This document shows, in pieces, positions 8,236 to 17,555 of a stretch of 64,000 nucleotides of DNA. Every line of letters begins with the position of its first letter. Position 1 is the stretch's first letter. The notes beneath the pieces were generated by a model that did not search any database, was not told the DNA's origin, and worked only from the letters and a program-made list of their open reading frames with translations. Source of the DNA: an uncultured bacterium (GTDB lineage: Bacteria; Myxococcota_A; Polyangia; Polyangiales; Houyiibacteriaceae). The stretch spans positions 62,001-126,000 of the forward strand of contig CALJDU010000049.1 in assembly GCA_938024995.1 (NCBI GenBank), in the 5' to 3' direction. A program made the translations under genes and the position numbers.

Positions 8236-9999
8236 TCAGTGTGCGTTTACGTCACGATTGCTGAAGGCGAGCCTCGTTGAGCTGCCGTTGGAGCTCAGAA
8301 GAACCATGTCGAGCCGCGCCCCCACCGAAATCACGTCAGCGCCGAAGACTTCCACTTCTCCCGCTACAGAGCGTGGCGCCAGGACCTCACCGAGCATCCG
8401 CCAGCCGACCAGGTCGTCCGAGATCGCAGCGTGGATCGCTCTCCGCGATCCCGCCTGTACATCGTAGTGCAGCCGGTAGGAGGTTCCGTGGATGGCCAAG
8501 GAGTAGCCACGCGCCGAGGCCGGGAGGCCCGCGCGAAGTGACGTCCTGCCGTGATACTCGAAGGACTTCCCATCGCTTGAGAGGAAGACCCTTGGTTCGC
8601 CGGAGACACGAGCGATCATCACCCAAACGCCGTCTGGGTGGAGCACAACGCTCGCGTCCCGGCCCTCAGGGAGCGCGACCTCGGACGTGAACGTCAGCGA
8701 CGCGTCTGCCCTCATCGCGCGCATGACCTGAGACGTCCCCGAGGCGTCGATGAGCGAGTAGTAAAGAACCGGCACATCGCCATCAAAGACGAGCTCAGGA
8801 TGACGGAGCCGCGCGCCGCCCTCCGCGTTGATGGCCGGCGCGTCGAGCGTGTCGAAGAGGAGCAAACGCGAACCGTCTTCGTTCTCTCGGCCGAGATGAA
8901 TCCCGTTGCCCTGGACAAACGCGAACCAGCGCGTGCCATCGGGAGCGACCGCGAGCGTGGGATCGAGCGGCTCGTTCACCTCGAGCGCTGTTGTGGTTCG
9001 GACAACGAAGACCTCCGGTCGCGCAGGCGAAGACCAAGCGCGCGGAACATCGCAGAGCGAGACGTCGGTGCCGATACGCGTAAACTTGGCCGATGGAAGC
9101 GCGAGGTCGGGGTTTCGATTGAACCCGCTCAGCGCGACACGCGCGGGCGCGGGCGCGAACCGACCCATCTTGATGTCGACGCCATCGAGCGTGACGTTGA
9201 ACTCGCCGGTTCCAAACGTGCTGAGGACCATGCTCCCGCTCAATGACCCGAGCGGAACGCCCCCGACTGTCTCGCCCGCCGCCGAGATGACCACCATTCG
9301 GGTCGCCGCGATCAGCGTGACGGAGACCAGCGGGTCTTGTACCTCGTCCGCGTTGAGCTCGACGGAGATCGACTCCAAACACTCGGTGCAGTCCGGGAGC
9401 GCGAAGTCGACCTCGACGGTGACGCGACGCGTGCGCAGATCGATCGCTTCTCCCAACACGACCCCGCTCGGCGTCAGCTCGCCGCTCGGCGCGAAGCCTT
9501 CGGCGAAGGACGGGAGCGGATCGCCAAACGGCTCCGCGACGGGGAAGCAGCTCGCGTCGCTACAGGTCGTCAGGTCAAGGTCGCGCGGGAGGTCTTCGCG
9601 TCCCTCTGCGGAACAGCAGTCTCGTCGCCCGGCGCAACACGCGGCGAGCGACGCACAACTTGGAGCTTCGCAATCGGAGAGCCCATCAAGATTGTTATCG
9701 ATCCCATCGAAGCACGACACGGTGTTGCGAGAACGCGGCTCCGAGCCGCTGAGATTGTCACCCTCGCCCGAAGGGTCCGAGTCCGAGTCGTCAAGTGCTA
9801 CGCCGTTCCCAAACTCATCTCCGGGATTCCGCGGCGCGTCCGGGGTCATGGCGGTATCCGCGCCCCCCGTGTCTCCGACCACGCCCGTGTCGCTTGAGAG
9901 GTCATCGTCCCCGGAGCATCCTAGCGCCATCAGAGATGCGACCATCAGAGACGAGATCATCAGCACGGCCGCGAACCGGGAGAGAAGTTGAGAGGTCAT
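8236..9999 (-). CDS. Cys-rich jelly-roll/propeller-like lipoprotein, array copy 3
   Basis: Lipoprotein of 587 aa. The start was set at ATG 9999, which overlaps the preceding stop (ATGA); an in-frame start 39 nt further up would add residues before the signal peptide. The lipobox is ALGC (Cys28), followed by SGDDD. The Cys cluster begins with a CFDGIDNNLDGLSDC motif that is also seen, slightly changed, in array copy 1, then CCAGRRDCC. A beta domain with CTECLES follows, then SGFNRNPD, CDVP and a C-terminal half with GTSYRLHYDVQAGSRRAIH. Copies 3 and 2 look most alike in the propeller-like half. The role is probably surface binding or carbohydrate-related, but this is inference. Confidence 0.8.
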   Translation of the reverse strand: MTSQLLSRFAAVLMISSLMVASLMALGCSGDDDLSSDTGVVGDTGGADTAMTPDAPRNPGDEFGNGVALDDSDSDPSGEGDNLSGSEPRSRNTVSCFDGIDNNLDGLSDCEAPSCASLAACCAGRRDCCSAEGREDLPRDLDLTTCSDASCFPVAEPFGDPLPSFAEGFAPSGELTPSGVVLGEAIDLRTRRVTVEVDFALPDCTECLESISVELNADEVQDPLVSVTLIAATRMVVISAAGETVGGVPLGSLSGSMVLSTFGTGEFNVTLDGVDIKMGRFAPAPARVALSGFNRNPDLALPSAKFTRIGTDVSLCDVPRAWSSPARPEVFVVRTTTALEVNEPLDPTLAVAPDGTRWFAFVQGNGIHLGRENEDGSRLLLFDTLDAPAINAEGGARLRHPELVFDGDVPVLYYSLIDASGTSQVMRAMRADASLTFTSEVALPEGRDASVVLHPDGVWVMIARVSGEPRVFLSSDGKSFEYHGRTSLRAGLPASARGYSLAIHGTSYRLHYDVQAGSRRAIHAAISDDLVGWRMLGEVLAPRSVAGEVEVFGADVISVGARLDMVLLSSNGSSTRLAFSNRDVNAH

Positions 10000-11708
10000 C
10001 GACGCACCGGGTTCATCGGTCCGAATCGAGCGGTCCACCCGATCTGCTGTTCGCGCCCGCTGTCGCCGACGTAGTACATCTCGAGTCGCTCGCCGCGGCT
10101 GAGGATCGTCGGCGCGGACACTCCGATTTGATCAAACGACCCGGCGACCCCCGACGGCGTGAGCGCGACCGACGTGACCTGGCGCCAGCCGAGCAACTCA
10201 TCAGACGCGAAGGTCGCGATGGCCGATCGTGAGCCGCGCTGGTAGCTCACGAAGAGCTGGTAGGCGCGCCCATGCAAGACCAGTTCGGGATCGTCGAAGG
10301 AGCCGAGCTCACCCAAGAGAGAGTTGATCACGGTGGTCGGAATGGTGGTCCACTCTTGTCCGACGCCGCCCCATCCGTTCCGCAAGAAGGCGACGAGCTC
10401 GTCTCCCTTCTTCGCGAAGAGCGCGAGGCCAGACGGCGTGCTCGCGACGGTCGGCGCGGTCAGCCCGAGGAAGCTCGGTTCGACCTCCGCGTCGAGCGTG
10501 ACCTCGGCGTTCTCGAGGTCCACGGTTCCGAAACGAAGCGCCGCGCCATCGTCAAACACGACGCGAAGCGTATCGGTGCGCTCGTCGCGAAAGAGATCGG
10601 GGGCGCGCACCATCGTCTCGGCCGACCAACGCGTGAGCGTGGTGAACGAGTCCTCTCCTCGCGCGGCGATCACCCCTTCGCCGCCGTCTTCGTACGCCAG
10701 CAAGACCTGACCACGATCATCGAAGACGCTGGGATCGGATGCCCCCGCAGAGAGCGTCAGCGCATCGCGATCAAGCCAACGGGTCGTCCCGCACGTTGCG
10801 CGGGACAACGTGAGACGCCCGAACCCGGCGCTTTCATCCGACACGTCTGGGTTGCGGTTACGGCCGTAGACCACGATCCGCGCGTCGGGCTCCAGCCTCG
10901 CGCTCCCGAGCGTGACGACAACGTCATCGACGAGAAACGCGAGGTCACCGGTCGGCTTGATCCGAATCGCGAGCTTGGTCCGCCCCGCGCGGGGCTCGCT
11001 GTGGATCACCTCACCCGACACAATGAAGAGGAGGTCGTCGCCGTTGCCGCGGTAGACGATGCTCGCCAGTTCAAGACGCGCGTCGCTCGTCGTGTTCCCC
11101 GTGGCCCATCCGAACGCGGCACCTTCCAAGCAGCCTTCGCAAGCGGCCGGGGAGAGCTCGACCTCAAGGACCGTCTCGTAGACGCGAAGATCAAAAGGCG
11201 CGGCGCTGAAGACCCCGCTGCTCTCGACCAGGTCGCCCCCAGGAACGAGCACTCCCTCGCGAAGACGCGGTCGCCCAAACGCGGTAAACGAATCGCTCAG
11301 GCAGCCCAAGCTCCCCGCGCACGACTCAAAGGTCAGGTCGACGATGCTGGTCGGCGCGGAGCAACAGGACGGATCACCGACGCAGCAGCTGGCGTACTGA
11401 CACCCTCCTTCCTCGAGGCAGCGGATCGCTTGGTCGGTCTCCGCCTCGCACGTCTCGTCTCCTTCCGCCATGGCCAGCCCGGGAGGAGAGGTGTCGGAGT
11501 TATCGATTCTCGGGGGCGGATAGTCGTCAGGGGATGCCGGCGCGCCGCGGAACGCGTCAGGAGGCGTTTCGCGAGTGCTGTCGGATGCGTCCGAGCACGC
11601 GAGGATCGACAGCGAAAGAACGAGGCTCGAGACGAGACCAACGAACGCAACAACGCGCGAGCTCACAGGGGAAGTCCGGGGCGCGCGGGGGTTCGTGGTG
11701 CGGGTCAT
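9996..11708 (-). CDS. Cys-rich jelly-roll/propeller-like lipoprotein, array copy 2
   Basis: Lipoprotein of 570 aa with a long n-region and lipobox ILAC (Cys38). An acidic/Pro linker leads to the Cys cluster (CQYASCCVGDPSCC), then a beta domain with CEGCLEG, then YGRNRNPDVSDES, and a propeller-like half with DPSVFDDRGQVLLAYE and GRAYQLFVSYQRGSRSAIA. The DP-start blade motif and the ASDELLGW blade resemble GH43/GH32-type five-bladed propellers, but the acidic catalytic triad cannot be assigned by eye. It starts 1 nt after the stop of copy 1 and its own stop overlaps copy 3, so it sits inside a tightly coupled operon. Confidence 0.8.
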   Translation of the reverse strand: MTRTTNPRAPRTSPVSSRVVAFVGLVSSLVLSLSILACSDASDSTRETPPDAFRGAPASPDDYPPPRIDNSDTSPPGLAMAEGDETCEAETDQAIRCLEEGGCQYASCCVGDPSCCSAPTSIVDLTFESCAGSLGCLSDSFTAFGRPRLREGVLVPGGDLVESSGVFSAAPFDLRVYETVLEVELSPAACEGCLEGAAFGWATGNTTSDARLELASIVYRGNGDDLLFIVSGEVIHSEPRAGRTKLAIRIKPTGDLAFLVDDVVVTLGSARLEPDARIVVYGRNRNPDVSDESAGFGRLTLSRATCGTTRWLDRDALTLSAGASDPSVFDDRGQVLLAYEDGGEGVIAARGEDSFTTLTRWSAETMVRAPDLFRDERTDTLRVVFDDGAALRFGTVDLENAEVTLDAEVEPSFLGLTAPTVASTPSGLALFAKKGDELVAFLRNGWGGVGQEWTTIPTTVINSLLGELGSFDDPELVLHGRAYQLFVSYQRGSRSAIATFASDELLGWRQVTSVALTPSGVAGSFDQIGVSAPTILSRGERLEMYYVGDSGREQQIGWTARFGPMNPVRR

Positions 11709-11709
11709 C

Positions 11710-13731
11710 TCATAGTTCCGAAGTCAGGAAGTGGTCCAAGGGGATCATGGAATAGTCGAGCTCATCGCCATCGTTCGCGACGCGGCGAGAGACGAGGAAG
11801 CGAACCGTGGTCGCGTCCCCGTTTCGCGCCGCAACCGTGAAGCCCTCGATCTCGCAGCTCGGATCCTCACACTCGAGCTCAGGGCTCGCGGTGGTGAGCA
11901 ATGGGTTGGCCGGGAAGTCAGCGAACGCGACGCCCTCGGTTTCGGGGTCGGGAGTGATTATGAGGTTGTCGCTCGCGTCGACCGGAGCGATCAGGGTCGC
12001 GAGACCGATGCCTCGCCCCTTCACCGAAGCGCCGAGGTACCAGAGCCGAATGGTGGCGCGGCGTTCGCTGGCGGCACCGTTGTAGTTCACGACCGCCTCC
12101 GGACCGCGAACGCCGAGGTCCGCGAACGAGCGCGCGAACACGATTTTCTGGGTTGAGTCTGGGACCACGTCGAAGGTCTGGCTGAGGCGCGTGACGTAAA
12201 GTTCGCCGAACTCAAGCGGCGGCGTGACGCACGTGAAGAACACCAAGAGCTGGGTCCCGACCGGGAGCACGAAGGGATCGCGAACCGACCCGCACGACGT
12301 CATGTCGGTGGGAGAAATACGCTCGAGCTCGGCGAGCGAGGCGCTGCTCACGACCGCCTCGAAGACGTTCGGGGTCGCGGATTCCTCCGCGTGCGCCAAT
12401 ACCCGAGAGCCGTCCCCGAGAACCGCGATCGCGGGCTCCCGCATGCTCGCCCCGACCGCGCACGGCACCCCAGGCATACACGACGGCGGATCCGAACCGA
12501 TCAGCGGTGTGGTCATCGCGGGGATCCAGTCGCCATCGTTCCAGAAGCCGACCGAAGACTGTCCCACGGCGTAGCCGACGCGCACGCCCGCCCGAACCAG
12601 ACCCGGGTCAAGGTTCGTCGCCTCGAAGACGCTCGTCCAGCCGGAGACGTCCTCGATCAAGCCGGGGTGCGAGACGCGCCGCGCGCCCCAGGTCTCCCCA
12701 GTGAAACCGAGCTTCGGGAAGGTCAGGTCGGTCGCGTCAGCTTCAAGGAAGACCGCCGGGTTCGCGCACGTCTGTTCGCTCACGACCAATCGCCCGACCT
12801 CTCCAGCGGCGGCGCCGGTCCCGGTTTCTCCGACGCCCTCCACCGCGACGAAGAGCCCCGGGATGTCCTTGCAGGTCCCCGTCGCCGAACGCACGAGCTG
12901 CTCTTGCGTGATGAAGAGGTGCTCACCGCTCTCGCGTGTGTCGTCTATGTCTGCGGCGTTCGTCATGGTGACGCTCGCGAGCATGACGAGCTCCTCGACC
13001 CCGACCACCGGACGCGACGCCGGCGTAATGTCGACGGACACGCGGTAGGTCACGCCGATGTCGAGCGAGGCCGACCACACGCTCTCGCCGCCCACCTCGA
13101 GATGCGTCTCGCGCGGCGGAGCAGGCTCACCGGAAACCGCGGCCTCACCAGAGTCGAACCGAATCCCGAGATCCGCGAAGAGACCATCGGTCGGGCTCGC
13201 CATGGTGTTCGGGCCGAGCACGACCTTCGTGAAGCCGCTCTCGCTATCCGTGATCGTCACGCGGAACTCGAGCTTCATCCCCTGAGCGAGCGGCACGCAC
13301 TCTTCGTACGCGAGGCCGATCGGATCGCTGCTCAAGAACTCGACGAGCTTGGAGGACTCCGCGACCGGTTGCTCTCCGTTCGTGGCGCGCCAGCCGCGGA
13401 AGGTGTCCCACGAGGTCGACAGGATCTCCATCCCGGCGACGCAACAGGACGGCTCGCTCGCGCAATCGTAGTCGTCGCAGTCGATGAGCGAGTCCCCGTC
13501 ATCGTCCAAGCCGTTGCCGCACGCTTGCTCGAACGGGCGTCCGATGTCCGGATTCGTGTCGGGGACGTTCGTGTCCATGGTGTCCATCGCGTCCATCGCG
13601 TCCATGGTGTCGGTGCCCGCGTCGCCGGTGTCATAGGTGTTGGCGTCGAGGTACTTGTCGTCCGGCTTGTTGAGGATAGAGCAGCCTGACGCGAGGACGA
13701 GCGCGACGACGAAGAGGAGCACGCGGTTCAT
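11710..13731 (-). CDS. Cys-containing lipoprotein, most divergent member, array copy 1
   Basis: Lipoprotein of 673 aa, the first and longest of the array, with lipobox ASGC (Cys17). The linker contains a short Met-Asp repeat (DAMDAMDTMDTN). It is followed by CGNGLDDDGDSLIDCDDYDC, an EF-like acidic motif related to that in copy 3, and SCCVAG. A beta-rich middle region and a C-terminal repetitive beta region follow; the latter has FVLPVGTQLLVFF and IRLWYLGASVKGRGIGLAT. The overall architecture matches copies 2-5, but sequence similarity is weaker. Its start overlaps the stop of the PEGA protein by 4 nt. Function is unknown. Confidence 0.75.
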   Translation of the reverse strand: MNRVLLFVVALVLASGCSILNKPDDKYLDANTYDTGDAGTDTMDAMDAMDTMDTNVPDTNPDIGRPFEQACGNGLDDDGDSLIDCDDYDCASEPSCCVAGMEILSTSWDTFRGWRATNGEQPVAESSKLVEFLSSDPIGLAYEECVPLAQGMKLEFRVTITDSESGFTKVVLGPNTMASPTDGLFADLGIRFDSGEAAVSGEPAPPRETHLEVGGESVWSASLDIGVTYRVSVDITPASRPVVGVEELVMLASVTMTNAADIDDTRESGEHLFITQEQLVRSATGTCKDIPGLFVAVEGVGETGTGAAAGEVGRLVVSEQTCANPAVFLEADATDLTFPKLGFTGETWGARRVSHPGLIEDVSGWTSVFEATNLDPGLVRAGVRVGYAVGQSSVGFWNDGDWIPAMTTPLIGSDPPSCMPGVPCAVGASMREPAIAVLGDGSRVLAHAEESATPNVFEAVVSSASLAELERISPTDMTSCGSVRDPFVLPVGTQLLVFFTCVTPPLEFGELYVTRLSQTFDVVPDSTQKIVFARSFADLGVRGPEAVVNYNGAASERRATIRLWYLGASVKGRGIGLATLIAPVDASDNLIITPDPETEGVAFADFPANPLLTTASPELECEDPSCEIEGFTVAARNGDATTVRFLVSRRVANDGDELDYSMIPLDHFLTSEL
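13574..13611 (-). repeat. 9-bp microsatellite-like repeat encoding Met-Asp units
   Basis: Within the lipoprotein linker, 9-bp units of the type gtgtccatg/gcgtccatc repeat about four times and encode DAM/DTM triplets. This is a candidate site for length variation of the surface linker. Confidence 0.6.
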
Positions 13732-15107
13732 AGCGCCGCCCCCGTCGCGACTCGCAGGCTCAGCAGCGCGCCGCCGCGCCCAGCGTTCAACGCAATGGTC
13801 GCGGTCGACGGGCCTCCCGCGACGCGTTTATTGAGGACCCACATAATGATCCCTGTCAGCGCCAGCGCGCCGCCGATCCCGAAGAAGATATCCGCGGTCA
13901 GGTTAAGGGTGTTGACCCGATCGTATCTCGCTTGCGCGTCAGCGATGTTGTCCGCTTCCTCGAGATTCGTACGCGCGGCGCCGGCGGCGACTCCCACGCC
14001 GACCCCCACAGCCAGCACGGCGACGCCGGTGAACGTCAAGACCGCCGGCCAAGCGCCGAAGCGACGACGGGTCGCCGCCGGGTTCAAGGTGACGTCCATG
14101 TTCGTGACCCCAGGGTCGAGCGTTAGCCGCTGCGAGTATGGCGCGCGACCATCGGCCGAGATGGTCAAGACGTGCTCACCTGGCTGGAGCCGCGCCTCGA
14201 CGACGCGCCCCTGACCCACCGGGATACCTCCGACCGCGACCTGCGCGTCGACGTTCGAGCGGACGTGAAGCTCCGTCGGCACCTCGACCGCTTCGAAGGT
14301 GACCGAAGCGAGCGTCGCGCCGGGCTCGACGACCAGAGGAAGCTCCACGGCTTCCCCACGCGGAGGTGTATAGGTGACGACGTAGCGACCGGGCGTCATC
14401 TCGAAAACCGCGTTGGGCTCTCGCTCCACGCTATCGATCTCGTAGCGACCTTCTGGCCCACTGATCCGCGCGTTCACGAGATGCGCGTTGAGCGTGGCCT
14501 CGAGGTTGACCCGCTCACCCAAGTTCGCGGTCACGTCTCGCGTCGCGTCATCATGGTGCGCCGCGCGGAGGAACACGCGGTGACTGCCTGGCGCGACGGC
14601 GATCTCAAGCGGGGTCACGCCGCGTGGCGCGAGATCGAGTCGATCGACGAACACCTCCGCGCCGAGCGGAGTCGACGTGATGGAGACGATCGCGACGAGG
14701 GGGCGAAGCTGCTCAAGCCGCGCCTCCCCATCCGCGCGTTCACTCTCGCTCAGCGTCGGGATCGCGCTGTATTCGCGGAAGTAGGCGTAGGACTCGTCGT
14801 ACCGCTCAAGGGCCTGGAGAACCAAGCCAGTGTTGAACAACGCGTTCTTGGATCGCACCCGCCCGACGCTCGCGACAAAGGAGCGAAGCGCGTTCTCGAG
14901 GTGACGCGTCCGGCGCGACCCCCGCCTGCGCTCTGCGCGCGCGAGGTGCTCGTTGCCCTCTTCGAAGAAGACTCGCGCCTCCGCGTTCACGTCTTGGGCG
15001 CTCGCGGTCGTCGCCACGGGGAGCGCGAACGCTAACAAGGCGCTCGCGAGCCCGATGGCGCGCAGCACGTTTCGATTAAGCCAGATCACGGGCGCAGGCT
15101 CCCACAT
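13728..15107 (-). CDS. Secreted TPR/PEGA-domain membrane protein
   Basis: A 459-aa protein with a signal peptide (cleavage near ASAQ, residue 38). A TPR-like region lies at about 40-130 (ARVFFEEGNEHLARA, ALFNTGLVLQALERYDESYA). PEGA-type beta modules follow: VSITSTPLGAEVFVDRLDL at about 145, and a degenerate module near 290 (ELHVRSNVDAQVAVGGIPVG). Two C-terminal membrane helices are present (AVLTFTGVAVLAVGVGVGVA and FFGIGGALALTGIIMWVL). Such TPR-PEGA-2TM proteins are common beside PEGA kinases in myxobacteria. It lies 12 nt downstream of the kinase and overlaps the next lipoprotein start by 4 nt. It probably forms an extracytoplasmic scaffold with the kinase and lipoproteins, which is inference. 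Confidence 0.8.
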   Translation of the reverse strand: MWEPAPVIWLNRNVLRAIGLASALLAFALPVATTASAQDVNAEARVFFEEGNEHLARAERRRGSRRTRHLENALRSFVASVGRVRSKNALFNTGLVLQALERYDESYAYFREYSAIPTLSESERADGEARLEQLRPLVAIVSITSTPLGAEVFVDRLDLAPRGVTPLEIAVAPGSHRVFLRAAHHDDATRDVTANLGERVNLEATLNAHLVNARISGPEGRYEIDSVEREPNAVFEMTPGRYVVTYTPPRGEAVELPLVVEPGATLASVTFEAVEVPTELHVRSNVDAQVAVGGIPVGQGRVVEARLQPGEHVLTISADGRAPYSQRLTLDPGVTNMDVTLNPAATRRRFGAWPAVLTFTGVAVLAVGVGVGVAAGAARTNLEEADNIADAQARYDRVNTLNLTADIFFGIGGALALTGIIMWVLNKRVAGGPSTATIALNAGRGGALLSLRVATGAAL

Positions 15108-15119
15108 TCACCCTCAAAG

Positions 15120-16748
15120 TTAAAAACTCCCGCGAGCACCAGAGAGCCCTCCCCCCTGCATCATCGCGGAGCCCCCGCTTCGTTCGCGCAGACGGGCCGT
15201 TGCCTCATCGGCGGCCTCTTCGATCTCGACCTCCCGCGGAAGATGGCCGCGCAACGTAAAGCGGGCGGTAAACGGTCCCGTAAGATCGTGAGTGAACGGG
15301 GTACGGCCGATGACCTCGCCATCGATGCGAACGGTCGCGCCCGCCGGAACGGAACGAAACGCGACGGCGCGCTCGACCGGAACCGCGCCGACCGGGACGT
15401 CGGGCTCCTCGTCCGTCGGGATCACCTCCGGCGTCTCCTCGGTCTCCACGACGATCGGTGCTTCCGTGACCGGTTCGGGCGGGCGCGGCTCGGGCACGGG
15501 CTCACGGTTCAAGAACATGAAGAGCCCAAACCCAAGGATCGCACACGCGAGCATCACTCCACCGATGACGAGCGGTTGCCCGCCTTTGGCGATCGGGAGG
15601 GCCTCCGTTTGACCGGTCGTCGACGCCGCACGGTACGCGCCAGGGAGCGGAGGCGCATCGGGCAGCGTGGAGATGAGACGCGAGCGGCACTCGATATCCG
15701 GCGCCGCTTCGTGAAGCGCGCGACCAAGCTCGGTCATGCTGCCGTAACGAACATCGCGATCCTTCGCGAGGGCGCGCAAGACCACCGCTTCAACCGCGGG
15801 CGGGATGTCGATGTCGGGGTTCTTCTGGCTCGGCGGCATCGGCTCTTCGTTGCCGTGCTTCCACAGGAGCTGAAAGTAGTTTCCACCTTCGAAGGGCGGC
15901 ACGCCGGTGAGCATCTCGTAGAGCATCACGCCGAGCGCGTAGACATCGACGCGACTGTCGATCTCGACCTCGCCTTTGGACTGTTCCGGCGACATGTAGA
16001 GCGGCGTCCCGACGAGCTGTCCAGTGCGGGTCATGCGGACCTGTTCCGCGTCCGCGGTTTTCACCTTGGAGATGCCGAAGTCGAGGACCTTGACGAAGTC
16101 CCGCTGCTCCTTCTGCAGGATGAAGATGTTCTCGGGCTTGAGATCGCGATGAATGATGTCGCGGTCATGCGCCGCTTGGAGCGCTTCGCAGATCTGGAAC
16201 GTGATCGACAACACCTTGTCGAGCTTGATGGGTCCCTCTTCGACCAGGTCCGCCAGGCTCCGCCCGCGCAGGAGCTCCAAGACGATGAAGACCCGTCCAT
16301 CCGGCGTCGAGTCGAAGCTGAAGACATCGACGATGTTGTCGTGCTCGATGCTGCTCGCGGCCTGCGCCTCTTGAAGGAGACGGTCGATCGCTTGCTCGTT
16401 CTTGGCGATCTTCTCGGAGAGCACCTTGATCGCGAACCGCTTCTGGAGATGAACATGCACCGCTTCATAAACAGAGCCCATCCCCCCTTCGCCGAGCATC
16501 CGTTCAATGCGATACAAACCGCTGAGCGTTTGGCCGATGAGCGGATCCGGCGCAGCGACATCCGGGTCGGCGCTCACGGCCGGCACAGGTCGGCTCGGTT
16601 TTGTGACAGCGGGATCGGGTGAAGGGGACGACGAGTTGGGAGTACTGGAATCAAGGCCCACACCCAGTTGAGTCGTCGCATGCGCGCCATCTTTGCTGCT
16701 GGCCGCGTTCGGTTTGCTGTCAGAGTCCACTGTTTCCGGTGAAAACAT
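15120..16748 (-). CDS. PknB-type Ser/Thr protein kinase with TM and PEGA domain
   Basis: Eukaryotic-like Ser/Thr kinase of about 542 aa from ATG 16748; an in-frame ATG at 16889 would add 47 residues. I prefer 16748 because it leaves space for divergent promoters, but neither start has a clear ribosome binding site. A Ser/Pro-rich N-terminal segment precedes a complete kinase domain at about residues 70-340: LGEGGMGSVYEA, AIKVL, HRDLKPEN, DFGISKV and GTPLYMSPEQ. One membrane helix lies near 390-413 (PLVIGGVMLACAILGFGLF). An acidic Pro/Glu linker follows, then a C-terminal PEGA domain (FRSVPAGATVRIDGEVIGR) outside the membrane, which could sense or bind a surface ligand. All catalytic motifs are intact. 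It heads the operon of lipoproteins. Confidence 0.92.
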   Translation of the reverse strand: MFSPETVDSDSKPNAASSKDGAHATTQLGVGLDSSTPNSSSPSPDPAVTKPSRPVPAVSADPDVAAPDPLIGQTLSGLYRIERMLGEGGMGSVYEAVHVHLQKRFAIKVLSEKIAKNEQAIDRLLQEAQAASSIEHDNIVDVFSFDSTPDGRVFIVLELLRGRSLADLVEEGPIKLDKVLSITFQICEALQAAHDRDIIHRDLKPENIFILQKEQRDFVKVLDFGISKVKTADAEQVRMTRTGQLVGTPLYMSPEQSKGEVEIDSRVDVYALGVMLYEMLTGVPPFEGGNYFQLLWKHGNEEPMPPSQKNPDIDIPPAVEAVVLRALAKDRDVRYGSMTELGRALHEAAPDIECRSRLISTLPDAPPLPGAYRAASTTGQTEALPIAKGGQPLVIGGVMLACAILGFGLFMFLNREPVPEPRPPEPVTEAPIVVETEETPEVIPTDEEPDVPVGAVPVERAVAFRSVPAGATVRIDGEVIGRTPFTHDLTGPFTARFTLRGHLPREVEIEEAADEATARLRERSGGSAMMQGGGLSGARGSF

Positions 16749-16946
16749 ACCAGCTTGCTCGGAGATCTGCCCAAGCACGACGTCCCAGAACGCACCTGCG
16801 GAGAAGGCGGTTTTTCGGGAAATCGGGTTCTTGCTATCTGCTCGTCTGGAAAACGCACTGATAGACTCAAGGTCTTCGGGATCGACCACGATCCCAAGCT
16901 ATGCAAAACCACGGCCGTCCATCTCTGGATGGCCAAACCACTGAAC

Positions 16947-17555
16947 ATGAACACAAGCGTCGACACCGGTTTCAAGCGCTACCTAAAACGCAACGTCGCG
17001 ATCCTCGTTGGAGTGGTCGCGCTGCTCTGGGCGATCGAGATCACGGACAGCCTGCTTGGGAGCCCCCTGGAGAGCTTTGGGATTCGTCCACGAAGCGCGA
17101 TCGGCCTCATCGGCTTGGTCACGGCGCCGTTCCTCCATGGCGGCTTCGGGCACCTCGCCAGCAACACGTTCTCCTTCTTCGTGTTCGGCGGGATGTTGAT
17201 CTTCCGAGACGGTCGCGAGTTCGCCTTGGTGTCCATCGCCGCTGCGCTCCTCGGCGGCTTGGGCGTGTGGCTGATCGGCGCGACGACCTCTGTACACGTC
17301 GGCCTCTCCGGCGTGATCTTCGCCTACTTCGCGTACATCGTCGCGATTGGCTTCTTTGAGAAGAAGTTCGGTTCGATCCTCTTGTCGATCGTCGTTGGGC
17401 TCGCGTACGGCGGGATCATCTTCGGGGTGTTCCCGGGCCAAGAGGGGATCTCCTGGGAGAGCCACTTGATGGGCTTCTTGGTTGGCTTGGGATGCGCGCG
17501 GATCGTCGGAAAGAAGCGCGCGCCGAGCGAGGAAGCCAGCGACGCCGTACGCTGA
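16947..17555 (+). CDS. Rhomboid family intramembrane serine protease
   Basis: Six-TM rhomboid protease of 202 aa from ATG 16947; ATG 16929 is an in-frame alternative. The catalytic serine lies in HVGLSGVIFAYF (GxSG) and the catalytic histidine in ESHLMGFLVG. The conserved HGGFGHLASNTFSFF segment supplies the H-x-x-x-N of helix 2. It is the minimal bacterial rhomboid core with no extra domain. The enzyme cleaves membrane-anchored substrates within the bilayer; the substrate is unknown. It is divergent from the PEGA kinase, and its stop overlaps the next start by 1 nt (TGATG), so it is translationally coupled to the hydroxylase-like gene. Confidence 0.9.
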   Translation: MNTSVDTGFKRYLKRNVAILVGVVALLWAIEITDSLLGSPLESFGIRPRSAIGLIGLVTAPFLHGGFGHLASNTFSFFVFGGMLIFRDGREFALVSIAAALLGGLGVWLIGATTSVHVGLSGVIFAYFAYIVAIGFFEKKFGSILLSIVVGLAYGGIIFGVFPGQEGISWESHLMGFLVGLGCARIVGKKRAPSEEASDAVR

